A stretch of DNA of 9,483 nt from Verrucomicrobiota bacterium. Lineage in GTDB: Bacteria > Verrucomicrobiota > Kiritimatiellia > Kiritimatiellales > Pontiellaceae. The notes below the pieces were generated by a model. It did no database searches. It was not told the DNA's origin and worked only from the letters and a program-made list of their open reading frames with translations. The position numbers and the translations under genes were made by a program. The stretch spans positions 1-9,483 of the forward strand of contig DOEU01000097.1 of the NCBI GenBank assembly GCA_003532555.1. The letters are read 5' to 3'. Below, piece after piece: positions 1 through 7,782 of this stretch. Every line of letters starts with the position of its first letter. Within the stretch, counting starts at the first letter, position 1.

Positions 1-515
1 CCGGGTTCAGAGTGTTTTTCATATATGGTTACGGCATGACCAAGCCGGATCAGGTTGCGAGCGGCGGCAAGTCCAGCAACGCCAGAGCCGATGATTCCGA
101 TGGTTTTCCCGGTGGAGGGGAAGAGAGGGTCAAGAAGCATCGGATCGGTCTGTTTTTGATCGGAAGCACTTCGCTTGGAGGCACAAATGGCAACGGAATC
201 GCCAAGCCCTTCGTTGCCGTGGCGGCAGGCAGATTCACAAGGGCGGGAGCAGACGCGGCCTAGAATGCCGGGAAAGATATTATCGCGGAGGTTGATGCGA
301 TAGGCATCGTCAAAACGATCTTCGGCGATGGCGGTTAGGTAGGCGGGAATATCGGTACCAGCGGGGCAGGCTTTTTGACAGGGAATGTTCCGTTCGATCC
401 AGTCGAAATCTTTTTGGGCATGTCCGATTCCCTCTCGAATTGATAGTTCAGCTTCCCGTGGATGAGGGCGTTCGGCTGGTTTAAAAAGTTTGGCAAGTTG
501 TCCGCTTAGATCCAT
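1..515 (-). CDS. GltD-like FAD/Fe-S NAD(P) oxidoreductase, 5' part only
   Basis: This open frame begins with ATG at 515 and is read leftwards for 171 codons without a stop, so the C-terminal part lies outside the window. Residues about 40-115 form the Fe-S domain that precedes the flavin domain in glutamate synthase small subunit-like enzymes: Cys46 and Cys50 in CQKACPAGTDIPAY, then Cys89, Cys93 and Cys97 in GRVCSRPCESACRHG. Leu85 sits where many relatives have a further Cys before GRVC. Residues 139-150 (TIGIIGSGVAGLAAA) are the GxGxxG dinucleotide-binding turn that opens the FAD domain. The family passes electrons between NAD(P)H and a partner subunit through FAD and Fe-S clusters; the true partner (GltB, a hydrogenase or another enzyme) cannot be told from here. 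It starts 37 bases after the maf stop, so the two probably share a transcript. No clear Shine-Dalgarno site precedes the ATG; a GTG lies directly before it as an alternative start. Confidence 0.85.
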   Translation of the reverse strand, partial: MDLSGQLAKLFKPAERPHPREAELSIREGIGHAQKDFDWIERNIPCQKACPAGTDIPAYLTAIAEDRFDDAYRINLRDNIFPGILGRVCSRPCESACRHGNEGLGDSVAICASKRSASDQKQTDPMLLDPLFPSTGKTIGIIGSGVAGLAAARNLIRLGHAVTIYEKHSEP

Positions 516-552
516 CACTAGATGATACGAGAGAGGGGGATAATTGCGAGCT

Positions 553-1113
553 CTATCGGTAGCGAGATAGGACTTCGCTTACTTCACACAGAGGGAGCCC
601 GACGACATTGGTGTAGGAGCCGTTAATAGATCGTATAAAGGGGGCGGCTCCACCTTGAATAGCGTAGGCACCGGCTTTGTCCATTGGGCATCCTGTGGCC
701 ACATAGGCCTCTATTTCGGTGGGATGTAGATGCCGGAAGGTTACGGTCGTGATAACGGAAAACGTTTCTATTTTTTTAGGGGTGTGAAGCGAAACGCCGG
801 TAATAACGTGATGGGATCTGTGAGAGAGCTGCGTGAGCATGTGAATGGCATCGGTTGGATCTTTCGGTTTTCCAAGGATGTGTTGCTGAAGGGTTACGAT
901 GGTATCGGCTGCTAGAATAAAGTTTTGGGAGGAGTTTTTGATGGCGGCGGCTTTTTCTTCTGCTACGCGTTCTACATAGGCCATTGGGGTTTCATTTGAG
1001 TGAATCGATTCATCAATACCGGAAGCCTCTATTTCAAAGTCAGGATAAATAAGAGAGAGGAGTTCGCTTCTTCGGGGTGAGGCACTGGCGAGAATGAGTT
1101 TCTTTTTTTTCAT
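553..1113 (-). CDS. maf: Maf family nucleoside triphosphate pyrophosphatase
   Basis: A 186-residue protein of normal length for the Maf/HAM1-like family, cytoplasmic enzymes that hydrolyse non-canonical or excess NTPs (typically dTTP/UTP in the YhdE type) to NMP and pyrophosphate and are linked to septum control in Bacillus. Visible family motifs, in order: LASASPRR at 8-14, which binds the phosphates; DESI at 34-37; AADT at 69-71 with the presumed catalytic Asp70; GKP at 81-83; MDKAGAYAIQG at 144-154; and GSYTNVVGLP at 165-174. The start follows from the usual M-x-LASASPRR layout; there is no obvious Shine-Dalgarno site upstream. It is transcribed away from the tRNA-Thr gene and leads into the GltD-like gene. 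I cannot decide between dTTP/UTP-type and m7GTP-type substrate preference by eye with certainty; MDKAGAYAIQG fits the dTTP/UTP type. Confidence 0.96.
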   Translation of the reverse strand: MKKKKLILASASPRRSELLSLIYPDFEIEASGIDESIHSNETPMAYVERVAEEKAAAIKNSSQNFILAADTIVTLQQHILGKPKDPTDAIHMLTQLSHRSHHVITGVSLHTPKKIETFSVITTVTFRHLHPTEIEAYVATGCPMDKAGAYAIQGGAAPFIRSINGSYTNVVGLPLCEVSEVLSRYR

Positions 1114-1165
1114 AGAGCGGGGATACCATGCTTTTTGATTGGATTAAATAATAACATTCGAGATA

Positions 1166-1193
1166 TTGACTAGAAGGGATAAATTCGCATAAT
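1166..1193 (+). promoter_or_regulatory. sigma70-type promoter for tRNA-Thr(UGU)
   Basis: TTGACT at 1166-1171 and CATAAT at 1188-1193 each match five of six consensus bases and are separated by 16 bases. Transcription would begin close to 1200, about eight bases before the mature tRNA 5' end, and the bases after the -10 (CCCACT) are C-rich, as at many stable-RNA promoters. Confidence 0.65.
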
Positions 1194-1207
1194 CCCACTT
1201 CCTTTGG

Positions 1208-1282
1208 GCCAGTGTAGCTCAGTGGCAGAGCAATTGATTTGTAATCAATTGGTCGGGGGTTCGACTCCCTCCACTGGCTCCA
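1208..1282 (+). tRNA. tRNA-Thr (anticodon UGU), CCA encoded
   Basis: A complete cloverleaf can be drawn by hand: acceptor GCCAGTG with CACTGGC, D arm GCTC/GAGC, anticodon stem ATTGA/TCAAT around the loop TTTGTAA (anticodon TGT, reading ACA and other Thr codons), variable region TGGTC, T arm GGGGG/CCCTC around TTCGACT, discriminator T and an encoded CCA. It has its own promoter 15 bases upstream. It is the first of two threonine tRNAs in the window. Confidence 0.97.
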
Positions 1283-1283
1283 A

Positions 1284-1305
1284 TTTTCTTTTTTTAATTT
1301 TTTTT
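1284..1305 (+). terminator. T-rich stretch after tRNA-Thr, possible terminator
   Basis: Two T-runs of seven and eight bases (1289-1295 and 1298-1305) follow the tRNA 3' end directly. There is no separate hairpin; the T arm and acceptor stem of the tRNA would have to serve as the stem. Termination here is possible but not shown, and readthrough towards the sulfatase gene cannot be excluded. The rest of 1306-1432 holds no promoter I would defend: TTTACA at 1336 and TATAAA at 1355 are only 13 bases apart. Confidence 0.3.
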
Positions 1306-1432
1306 ATATACCTCGCATTCAGTTCGTAGGTGAGGTTTACAGATCTGCTAATCGTATAAAAAACAGAGCCAATCTGGTTGAGGATTGCAATTAAAGATGG
1401 CTTGGTTTACATCTGTTCTTGGAGATGGGATT

Positions 1433-2971
1433 ATGAAATGGATTGTGGGTTTTTTGATAGGGGTTGTTTCGGTTGTGCAGGCGATAGACTCGCCCAATAT
1501 ATTGTTTATTTATGGCGATGACATTGGGTATGGAGATTTTAGCTGCTATGGCGGCGAGGTGAATACCCACCATATTGATCAGCTGGCTCATCGGGGCGTT
1601 CGTTTTACGAGTGGATATTGTTCTTCAGCGACATGCACACCTTCGCGGTATTCGTTGTTAACGGGGGAGTATGCCTTTCGAAATCGATCGGCTCAGATTT
1701 TACCGGGGAATGCGCCTTTGATTATTGATCCATCGCGCCCAACGATTGCGGCGTTTCTCAAGCAGCAGGGGTATGCAACTATGCTCTCGGGTAAATGGCA
1801 TTTAGGATTGGGTCCAGCAGATGGATCGCTCGATTGGAATGAGGTGATTGAGCCGGGACCGAAAGAGGTGGGTTTCGAGGAGTCTTTTCATATGGCGGCG
1901 ACGGCGGATCGAGTTCCTTCGGTTTATATTCGCAATGGGCGTGTAGTAAATCTGGATCCGGCGGATCCGATTGAGGTGAATTACAAGGAGCCGGTAGGGA
2001 ATGAACCAACTGGATTGTCGCATCCCCATTTGTTACGGGTGCAGGCAGATGAGCAGCATGCGAAGACGATTGTTAATGGCATAAGTCGGATTGGTTATAT
2101 GACGGGTGGGCATGCAGCGCGGTTCCGAGATGAAGATATGGCGGATAGTTATCTTAGAGAAGCGAAACAATTTATATTGGCCGAGCGAGAAGAACCTTTT
2201 TTCCTCTTTTTTGCTCCGAATGAAAATCATGTACCGAGAGTGGTGCATCCGCGATTCCAAGGGTCGACAAGTCTAGGACCGAGGGGTGATGCGGTGGCGG
2301 TGTTTGATTGGTGTGTGGGTGAATTGGTGGAGGCCTTGGAGGAGGCTGGTAAGTTGGAAAATACACTCATCGTAATTTCCTCGGATAATGGACCGGTTCT
2401 TTTTGATGGATATTGGGATGGTGCCATTGAGCGGCAGGGATCTCATGATGCATCGGGTCCGTGGCGGGGGGGGAAATATAGCCGATGGGAAGGTGGAACG
2501 CGGGTGCCGTTTATTGTGAGCTGGCCAGATCGGGTTCTTCCGAGTATATCGGATGCGTTGGTGAGTCAGGTAGATCTCTATGCATCGATCGCAGCGTTGT
2601 TGGGCGAAGCTATGCCAGAAAATGCGGGACAAGATGGCCGAAATGTTCTGCCGGCATTACTGGGTGAACGTGATACGGGGCGGAGTTATATTATTCAGGA
2701 AGCGTTAAAGCAATTGGCAGTACGAAAAGGAAATTGGAAATATATTTCGCCGGGATCGATACGAGAGCGATTGGGTTTAAACGGGTGGAAGCAAACCAAC
2801 GTAGAGGAGCCGGGCTTATTATTTCATTTAGTGGAAGATCCGCAGGAGCAGATTGATTTGGCTAATCGTTATCCGGAACGGGTAAAAGAACTGCGGGCGA
2901 TTATCGAGAAAGAAGCTCCGGGTAAAGGGTCCGGTAAAAAAGGAATCGATAAAAAGCAACTAGGCTTTTAG
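1433..2971 (+). CDS. secreted Cys-type sulfatase (arylsulfatase A-like)
   Basis: A 512-residue sulfatase that would hydrolyse sulfate esters, probably outside the cytoplasm. I chose ATG 1433 over the upstream TTG at 1385 and ATG at 1397 because it follows GGAG at 1421 with good spacing and opens directly into a signal peptide (MKWIVGFLIGVVSVVQA). Numbered from this Met: FIYGDDIGYGD with metal-binding Asp29-Asp30; CTPSRYSLLTG at 68-78, the signature whose Cys68 is converted to formylglycine; SGKWHLG at 119-125 with conserved Lys121 and His123; SSDNG with Asp318-Asn319; and GGKYSRWEGGTRVPF with Lys348. All catalytic positions expected for the family are present, so it should be active if a maturase (FGE or anSME) exists elsewhere. 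The substrate cannot be read from sequence; polysaccharide sulfatases are abundant in marine PVC bacteria. No sugar-degrading or transporter neighbours are present, so it is not part of a visible polysaccharide locus. Confidence 0.94.
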   Translation: MKWIVGFLIGVVSVVQAIDSPNILFIYGDDIGYGDFSCYGGEVNTHHIDQLAHRGVRFTSGYCSSATCTPSRYSLLTGEYAFRNRSAQILPGNAPLIIDPSRPTIAAFLKQQGYATMLSGKWHLGLGPADGSLDWNEVIEPGPKEVGFEESFHMAATADRVPSVYIRNGRVVNLDPADPIEVNYKEPVGNEPTGLSHPHLLRVQADEQHAKTIVNGISRIGYMTGGHAARFRDEDMADSYLREAKQFILAEREEPFFLFFAPNENHVPRVVHPRFQGSTSLGPRGDAVAVFDWCVGELVEALEEAGKLENTLIVISSDNGPVLFDGYWDGAIERQGSHDASGPWRGGKYSRWEGGTRVPFIVSWPDRVLPSISDALVSQVDLYASIAALLGEAMPENAGQDGRNVLPALLGERDTGRSYIIQEALKQLAVRKGNWKYISPGSIRERLGLNGWKQTNVEEPGLLFHLVEDPQEQIDLANRYPERVKELRAIIEKEAPGKGSGKKGIDKKQLGF

Positions 2972-3010
2972 CAAGGTTGTGTTTTGGTGTGAGAAAGAGA
3001 TAATTACGCT

Positions 3011-3039
3011 TTGAAAAGACCTGTTATTTCGATTAATTT
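3011..3039 (+). promoter_or_regulatory. weak candidate promoter for the SHD1/VWA-like pair
   Basis: TTGAAA at 3011-3016 is followed after 17 bases by TAATTT at 3034-3039, a poor -10. If used, transcription would start only a few bases before ATG 3048, giving a nearly leaderless message, which would agree with the absence of a Shine-Dalgarno site there. Confidence 0.25.
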
Positions 3040-3047
3040 CTACTGTT

Positions 3048-3932
3048 ATGGCGATACTTAAATATCTATTTTGTGCCTTGCTGATAATGGACTGCTCTTG
3101 TTGGGGAGCACGTGCATTGACTTTAGTTGATGGAGATACGCTCCAGGGGACCATTGTGGATTATCAGGCTCGCACCGATGTGTTGACGTTTCGTTCGGAT
3201 GATGGAAAACAGGCTCGTTTTAAAGGGGCGCAGCTGGATGATGAATCATTTAAATATGTGAGATCATGGGCGGCAGCACAAGCGTTCAAGGATCCTGCGC
3301 AATTTCGGGTTTATGTGTATGGTCCAAACAAGGTGAAGAATTGGATTAAGCGGACGTGGCGTCGCCCGCCTGGTAAAGTGGAGCCCCACCTAACCTATGA
3401 AACTAAACTGGAACGGATTGGATATGATCTAAAGTATGATAACCAGACCGGGTTTGATTTGGAAAACGTGCAAATCAAATATTGCTTGTTTTATAATCAA
3501 GCGAGGTTTGATTGGTTCAAAGAAGAGCGAGCTGTGGATATAAAAACTCGATCTTGTTTGGAGAATTTTACAATTTTACCAAATGATTTTTCCGAAAAGA
3601 TTAGCTTAAAAACGGTTGTGCTCAGAAACAAGGAGCATATGTATAGTAATGACGGTTGGATGCTTGTTGAGTGCAAGCAAGATCAGGGGAGGTTTTTCCC
3701 AGCCAATTTTATAGGTATGATTTTGCGGATATCTCTTATTGATTCAGATGGAAATAAAATAGTACGTGAGACAAAATATCCTGATGATTTAAGTATTGAT
3801 CTTGAGTGGATTGAGCCATCTTTGGAAAATCTAGAATGGGCAGATGATCTGTTAAATGATAAAACAGATATTACTAAACCGCCCACTCGGTTTGAAGAAA
3901 TGGGTGGTTTAGAAGAGGATGAAGACTCATGA
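3048..3932 (+). CDS. secreted protein with SHD1-like N-terminal domain, unknown function
   Basis: A 294-residue protein I cannot name. Residues 1-23 form a signal peptide (hydrophobic LFCALLIM, then a small-residue stretch ending ARA). Residues 24-75, from LTLVDGDTLQGTIVDY through LTFRSDDGKQARF to SFKYVRSW, have the pattern of the SHD1-like small beta barrel found in secreted PVC proteins. Residues about 115-255 alternate short hydrophobic strands (IGYDLKYDNQTG, VQIKYCLFYN, GMILRISLIDSDG) and look like an all-beta module. The tail from 255 is acidic and ends EEDEDS. The stop overlaps the start of the next gene by four bases (ATGA), so the two are translationally coupled and likely act together. 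No Shine-Dalgarno site is visible before ATG 3048. The coding sequence looks more A+T-rich than the sulfatase. The family call for the N-terminal domain is by pattern only. Confidence 0.85.
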   Translation: MAILKYLFCALLIMDCSCWGARALTLVDGDTLQGTIVDYQARTDVLTFRSDDGKQARFKGAQLDDESFKYVRSWAAAQAFKDPAQFRVYVYGPNKVKNWIKRTWRRPPGKVEPHLTYETKLERIGYDLKYDNQTGFDLENVQIKYCLFYNQARFDWFKEERAVDIKTRSCLENFTILPNDFSEKISLKTVVLRNKEHMYSNDGWMLVECKQDQGRFFPANFIGMILRISLIDSDGNKIVRETKYPDDLSIDLEWIEPSLENLEWADDLLNDKTDITKPPTRFEEMGGLEEDEDS

Positions 3933-5128
3933 GCAAAAAACCGTCATTTTTTGCAAAACACGCAAAGTCGAGTGCTTTTATGGTAACTTTGATCGTGCAT
4001 GCATTAATCATTCTCGTGGCCGCTTCTTTTGTGGCTTATAAAGTAATAAAGAAAGAGGAAAAAGTATTTATCGCTAAAGAGAACAAGCGTCCCCGAATGA
4101 AGTTGAAGAAATTACAGGTGCCAATAAAAATCGAAAAGCGGCGTAAAACATCTGCAAAATTAAGAAAGAGGGTAGTTGCCAAGAAACCCACTTTAACAGC
4201 CACGGACATCCAGATGCCCGAAATAACAGGGGTTTTGGGGGGATTAGGTGCAATGAAGGGGGGTGAGGGTCTTGGGACTGAAGTGGGGTTTACGATGCCT
4301 GAGATTAATTTTTTTGGTGTAAAGAAGCGGAGTGAAAAAGTAGTTTTTATTGTATTAGCAGGTGGTGCATCCACAAAAGGCTCTGATGATTATTCTAGCC
4401 CGAAGTCGAGGATGTGTTTTCACACATTAAAAAACCGATTAAATGAAATGGTTTTAGCTCTGCCTGAATACGCGTTATTTAATGCTGCATTTTTCCAGAT
4501 GGATATGACCACACCATTTTCTACAAACATGTTATTAGCTACCGAATCGAATAAGAAAAAAATGGTTGAGTGGGGATCCACGGTAAATCCTCTACACTTA
4601 GAATTAACTTATGGTCCTGAGACGGTTTATGAGGGATTTTGGGAGAGATTTGAACAACTAGATTGGTATGCAGGGGATGTGATGACAAATAATGTACCCC
4701 CAATCTATCCCAAATGGTTGTATCGATATAGTCCAGGATCTCATATACTGAAACATTTTATCCCCGGGAGTCGTGATGAAAGGACTTTTGTTCACTGGAA
4801 TAGAGCCGCATGTTTTGCATTAGAGCAAAAACCGGATACTATTTTTATTCTTACGACTAACTACATTGGTGAAGATGAACAACCGATGACCCAAATGTTA
4901 AATGATATTTGCAAAGATATTTACGGAAATGATAGTAGAAAATTCCCTACCTTGAATGTTGTGGTAATGGCAAGAGCGGATGCCGTTCAATATGCGGAAC
5001 AAAGTTTGAATCGATTTATTCCGATTGTTAACAACTTCCGAGGTCGATATGAATTTATTTTGGATATTCGTGATCACATGACCCGTGAAGAACTAGAAGC
5101 GCTTGAGGAGCTTGAAGGCGTTTTTTAA
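3929..5128 (+). CDS. membrane-anchored degenerate VWA-like protein
   Basis: A 399-residue protein with one N-terminal membrane segment (about 16-38), a very basic linker (about 41-86, many Lys and Arg), a Gly-rich stretch (101-120) and a C-terminal domain from about 136 that follows the von Willebrand A layout: strand EKVVFIVLAGGAS, helix, strand YALFNAAFF, later strand DTIFILTTN, strand LNVVVMARA and a final helix and strand ending RGRYEFIL. The metal site (MIDAS) is lost: the DxSxS positions read Leu143, Gly145 and Ala147, and the Asp of the later TDG turn is Thr310. The membrane segment carries Thr20-x3-His24, resembling the Ser-x3-His of TonB. The start overlaps the upstream stop, with GAGGA at 3915-3919 as ribosome-binding site. 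Membrane topology is uncertain because both flanks are basic. It is probably a scaffold or binding protein working with the preceding gene product; no precise function is supported. Confidence 0.85.
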   Translation: MSKKPSFFAKHAKSSAFMVTLIVHALIILVAASFVAYKVIKKEEKVFIAKENKRPRMKLKKLQVPIKIEKRRKTSAKLRKRVVAKKPTLTATDIQMPEITGVLGGLGAMKGGEGLGTEVGFTMPEINFFGVKKRSEKVVFIVLAGGASTKGSDDYSSPKSRMCFHTLKNRLNEMVLALPEYALFNAAFFQMDMTTPFSTNMLLATESNKKKMVEWGSTVNPLHLELTYGPETVYEGFWERFEQLDWYAGDVMTNNVPPIYPKWLYRYSPGSHILKHFIPGSRDERTFVHWNRAACFALEQKPDTIFILTTNYIGEDEQPMTQMLNDICKDIYGNDSRKFPTLNVVVMARADAVQYAEQSLNRFIPIVNNFRGRYEFILDIRDHMTREELEALEELEGVF

Positions 5129-5155
5129 TATAAAAATAGGGGTCATCTTTTTTTT

Positions 5156-5178
5156 GCTATGAGGTTGACACCTATAGC
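5156..5178 (+). repeat. inverted repeat overlapping a -35 element
   Basis: GCTAT-G-AGGT (5156-5165) pairs with ACCT-ATAGC (5170-5178) around the loop TGAC, with one bulged G. It follows a run of eight T (5148-5155) and has no T-run after it, so it is not a terminator for the upstream genes. The -35 hexamer TTGACA lies across its centre, which is where an operator could sit. It may equally be a chance hairpin. Confidence 0.55.
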
Positions 5179-5192
5179 AAATCCTATACATT
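5165..5192 (+). promoter_or_regulatory. candidate promoter of the tRNA-Thr(GGU)-tuf operon
   Basis: A perfect -35 TTGACA (5165-5170) is followed after 16 bases by TACATT (5187-5192), four of six in the -10. The downstream bases TTCCCGCTC are G+C-rich, as in stringently controlled stable-RNA promoters. The start would lie near 5200, leaving about 120 bases of leader before the tRNA that RNase P would remove. The remaining leader (5200-5319) contains a palindromic GTGTACAC near 5264 but nothing else I recognise. Confidence 0.5.
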
Positions 5193-5319
5193 TTCCCGCT
5201 CTTGTCCTCTTCAGATAATGTGGTTTGGATAAGAAAAAATAGAGTAGTGGAACAAGTATTGTGTGTACACGCTTTACCGGTGTGCCCTGTGCTTGTTTGT
5301 CTGTTTTTAGTTTGAACAG

Positions 5320-5395
<76 letters not shown>

Positions 5396-5437
5396 TGAAC
5401 TGAGAAAAATTTAAAAATTGTTTAACTGAGATAGATC

Positions 5438-5444
5438 AGGAGGT
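5438..5444 (+). promoter_or_regulatory. strong Shine-Dalgarno site of tuf
   Basis: AGGAGGT lies eight bases before the tuf ATG and is a perfect complement to the 16S rRNA tail. It is the strongest ribosome-binding site in the window, as expected for the most abundant protein, and it fixes the tuf start. Confidence 0.9.
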
Positions 5445-5452
5445 AAAAGAAG

Positions 5453-6652
<1,200 letters not shown>

Positions 6653-6669
6653 TTATTGCAGTTTAAGTG

Positions 6670-6708
6670 AGTCAGATTGATTAGATCTGACTTCTCTTAA
6701 ATAAGAGA
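6670..6708 (+). other. two tandem hairpins between tuf and rpmG
   Basis: AGTCAGAT (6670-6677) pairs perfectly with ATCTGACT (6685-6692) around a seven-base loop; immediately after it TCTCTT (6693-6698) pairs with AAGAGA (6703-6708). Neither is followed by a T-run, so they are more likely RNA processing or stability elements between the tuf and rpmG parts of a message than a terminator. The second stem ends at the edge of the rpmG ribosome-binding site (AAAGG at 6708-6712). Confidence 0.6.
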
Positions 6709-6721
6709 AAGGCGAATCGCG

Positions 6722-6874
6722 ATGCCAAGAGAAATTATTACGCTTGCTTGTACGGAGTGTGGAGACCGCAATTATACGGGGACCAGAAATAAGAAGCTGG
6801 AAACCGAGCGGCGAGAGGTAAAGAAATATTGCCCTCGATTAAAGAAACACACCCTACACCGCGAAACGAAGTAG
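6722..6874 (+). CDS. rpmG: 50S ribosomal protein L33 (bL33)
   Basis: A 50-residue protein of the usual length for bL33, a small large-subunit protein near the E site. The sequence starts [20 protein letters not shown] and ends with the family's [11 protein letters not shown]. Cys10-x2-Cys13 and Cys37 of the zinc ribbon are present, but the fourth ligand position (residue 40) is Leu in CPRL, so zinc binding is likely weak or absent; three-Cys versions of this kind are known among bL33 proteins. ATG 6722 follows AAAGG with nine bases of spacing. The position between tuf and tRNA-Trp-secE is common in bacteria. Confidence 0.96.
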   Translation: MPREIITLACTECGDRNYTGTRNKKLETERREVKKYCPRLKKHTLHRETK

Positions 6875-6892
6875 GAACGGTTTTTTGTAGAC

Positions 6893-6968
6893 AGGTGAGT
6901 AGCTCAATTGGCAGAGCACCGGTCTCCAAAACCGGGGGTTAGGGGTTCGACTCCCTTCTCACCTGCCA
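6893..6968 (+). tRNA. tRNA-Trp (anticodon CCA), CCA encoded
   Basis: Acceptor AGGTGAG with CTCACCT, D arm GCTC/GAGC, anticodon stem CCGGT/ACCGG around CTCCAAA (anticodon CCA), T arm with TTCGACT, discriminator G and CCA at the 3' end. It lies 18 bases after rpmG and 20 bases before secE, the classic place of this tRNA, and must be excised from the surrounding mRNA. Confidence 0.97.
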
Positions 6969-6988
6969 ATTTCAGAAAAGGAAATAAG

Positions 6989-7192
6989 ATGGGCAAATTT
7001 AACCAAGGAATCAGTTCATTAAAGACATTCATCTCAGAGGTGAAGGTTGAGTTGGTAAAATGCGCTTGGCCAACCCGCAAAGAGTTGTTGGGTCAGTCAG
7101 TCGTTGTGATTGTTGCGGTGATTATTCTCGGCGCTTTTGTCGGGTTGTGCGACGTGGTGAACGTCAATTTGCTCAGTTTAATTATTCGATAA
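6989..7192 (+). CDS. secE: preprotein translocase subunit SecE
   Basis: A 67-residue single-span SecE, the short form common outside enterobacteria; it clamps SecY in the SecYEG channel. Residues 15-34 are the amphipathic cytoplasmic helix with the conserved EVKVELVKCAWPTRKEL, and residues about 38-60 are the membrane span. I place the start at ATG 6989, after AAAAGGAAA, because an earlier in-frame ATG at 6908 lies inside tRNA-Trp and its added residues have no SecE character. nusG follows after 16 bases. Confidence 0.96.
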   Translation: MGKFNQGISSLKTFISEVKVELVKCAWPTRKELLGQSVVVIVAVIILGAFVGLCDVVNVNLLSLIIR

Positions 7193-7208
7193 GGAACGGT
7201 ACGTAAAG

Positions 7209-7763
7209 ATGGCAAAACAATGGTTCATTCTACACGCACTTTCAGGACACGAACTGAAAGTACAAAAGAATATTGCCAGTCGTGTTCAGCAGGAAGAGAT
7301 GAGTGAGCATATTGGAGACGTTTTGATTCCAGCTGAAAAAGTTTCTGAAGTAAAGCAAGGAAAGAAAAGCACGGTTACGCGTAAATTTTTCCCGGGATAC
7401 GTGCTTATTCACATCAATTTATTTTCTGAAGAGGGGCATGTTATACCAGAATCTTGGTCATTTGTTCAAAATACACCGGGAGTCATTGGATTTCTAGGTG
7501 GAGAGCGGCCGGCGCCGCTGAGCGATGACGAAGTGAATAGCATCGTCAATCAGATTGAAGAGAAGAAAGAGGTGGTCGCACCGAAGATTACGTTTGAGCC
7601 AAATGAAACTATCAAGGTGACAGATGGTCCCTTCATGAATTTCAGTGGGATTATCGAGGAAGTGGACCCGGAACGTGGAAAGCTGAAAATATCGGTTTCT
7701 ATTTTTGGGCGTACGGCGCCTGTAGAACTGGAATATTGGCAAGTAGAGCGCGTAGCGGAATAA
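7209..7763 (+). CDS. nusG: transcription termination/antitermination factor NusG
   Basis: A 184-residue NusG of normal length; it binds RNA polymerase and links it to Rho or to ribosomal protein S10. The N-terminal NGN domain starts MAKQWFILHALSGHELKVQKNI and contains RKFFPGYVLIHI at 58-69 and the NTPGVIGFLG segment at 88-97. The C-terminal KOW domain runs from about 132, with VTDGPFMNFSGIIEEVDPERGK and GRTAPVELEYWQVERV at the end. There is no domain II insertion. The ribosome-binding site is AAGGAAC upstream of ATG 7209, and rplK follows after 19 bases, as in most bacteria. Confidence 0.98.
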   Translation: MAKQWFILHALSGHELKVQKNIASRVQQEEMSEHIGDVLIPAEKVSEVKQGKKSTVTRKFFPGYVLIHINLFSEEGHVIPESWSFVQNTPGVIGFLGGERPAPLSDDEVNSIVNQIEEKKEVVAPKITFEPNETIKVTDGPFMNFSGIIEEVDPERGKLKISVSIFGRTAPVELEYWQVERVAE

Positions 7764-7782
7764 TTAGGATTTGAGGTAAAGC

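Noticed and set aside
12..263. Plus-strand open frame of 83 codons
   Set aside because: It is antisense to the GltD-like gene, whose minus-strand product shows clear family motifs.
730..915. Plus-strand open frame of 61 codons
   Set aside because: It lies antisense inside maf and encodes no recognisable protein.
1385..1432. Sulfatase start at TTG 1385 or ATG 1397
   Set aside because: ATG 1433 has GGAG at the right distance and begins directly with a signal peptide; the extension would bury it.
2273..2632. Minus-strand open frame of 119 codons
   Set aside because: It is a shadow of the sulfatase gene with a composition unlike a real protein.
5129..5178. Intrinsic terminator after the VWA-like gene
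   Set aside because: The T8 run at 5148-5155 precedes the hairpin and no stable stem lies before it, so the order is wrong for a plus-strand terminator.
1283..5319. Genomic island or integron between the tRNA-Thr genes
   Set aside because: No integrase, transposase or direct att repeat; the tRNA 3' ends share only the universal short acceptor/CCA similarity.
6722..6874. Loss of the fourth zinc Cys in L33 as a novelty
   Set aside because: Three-Cys and Cys-free bL33 variants are well known, so this is ordinary variation.
6908..6988. Longer SecE with 27 extra N-terminal residues from ATG 6908
   Set aside because: This ATG lies inside tRNA-Trp; ATG 6989 has a proper ribosome-binding site and gives a normal short SecE.
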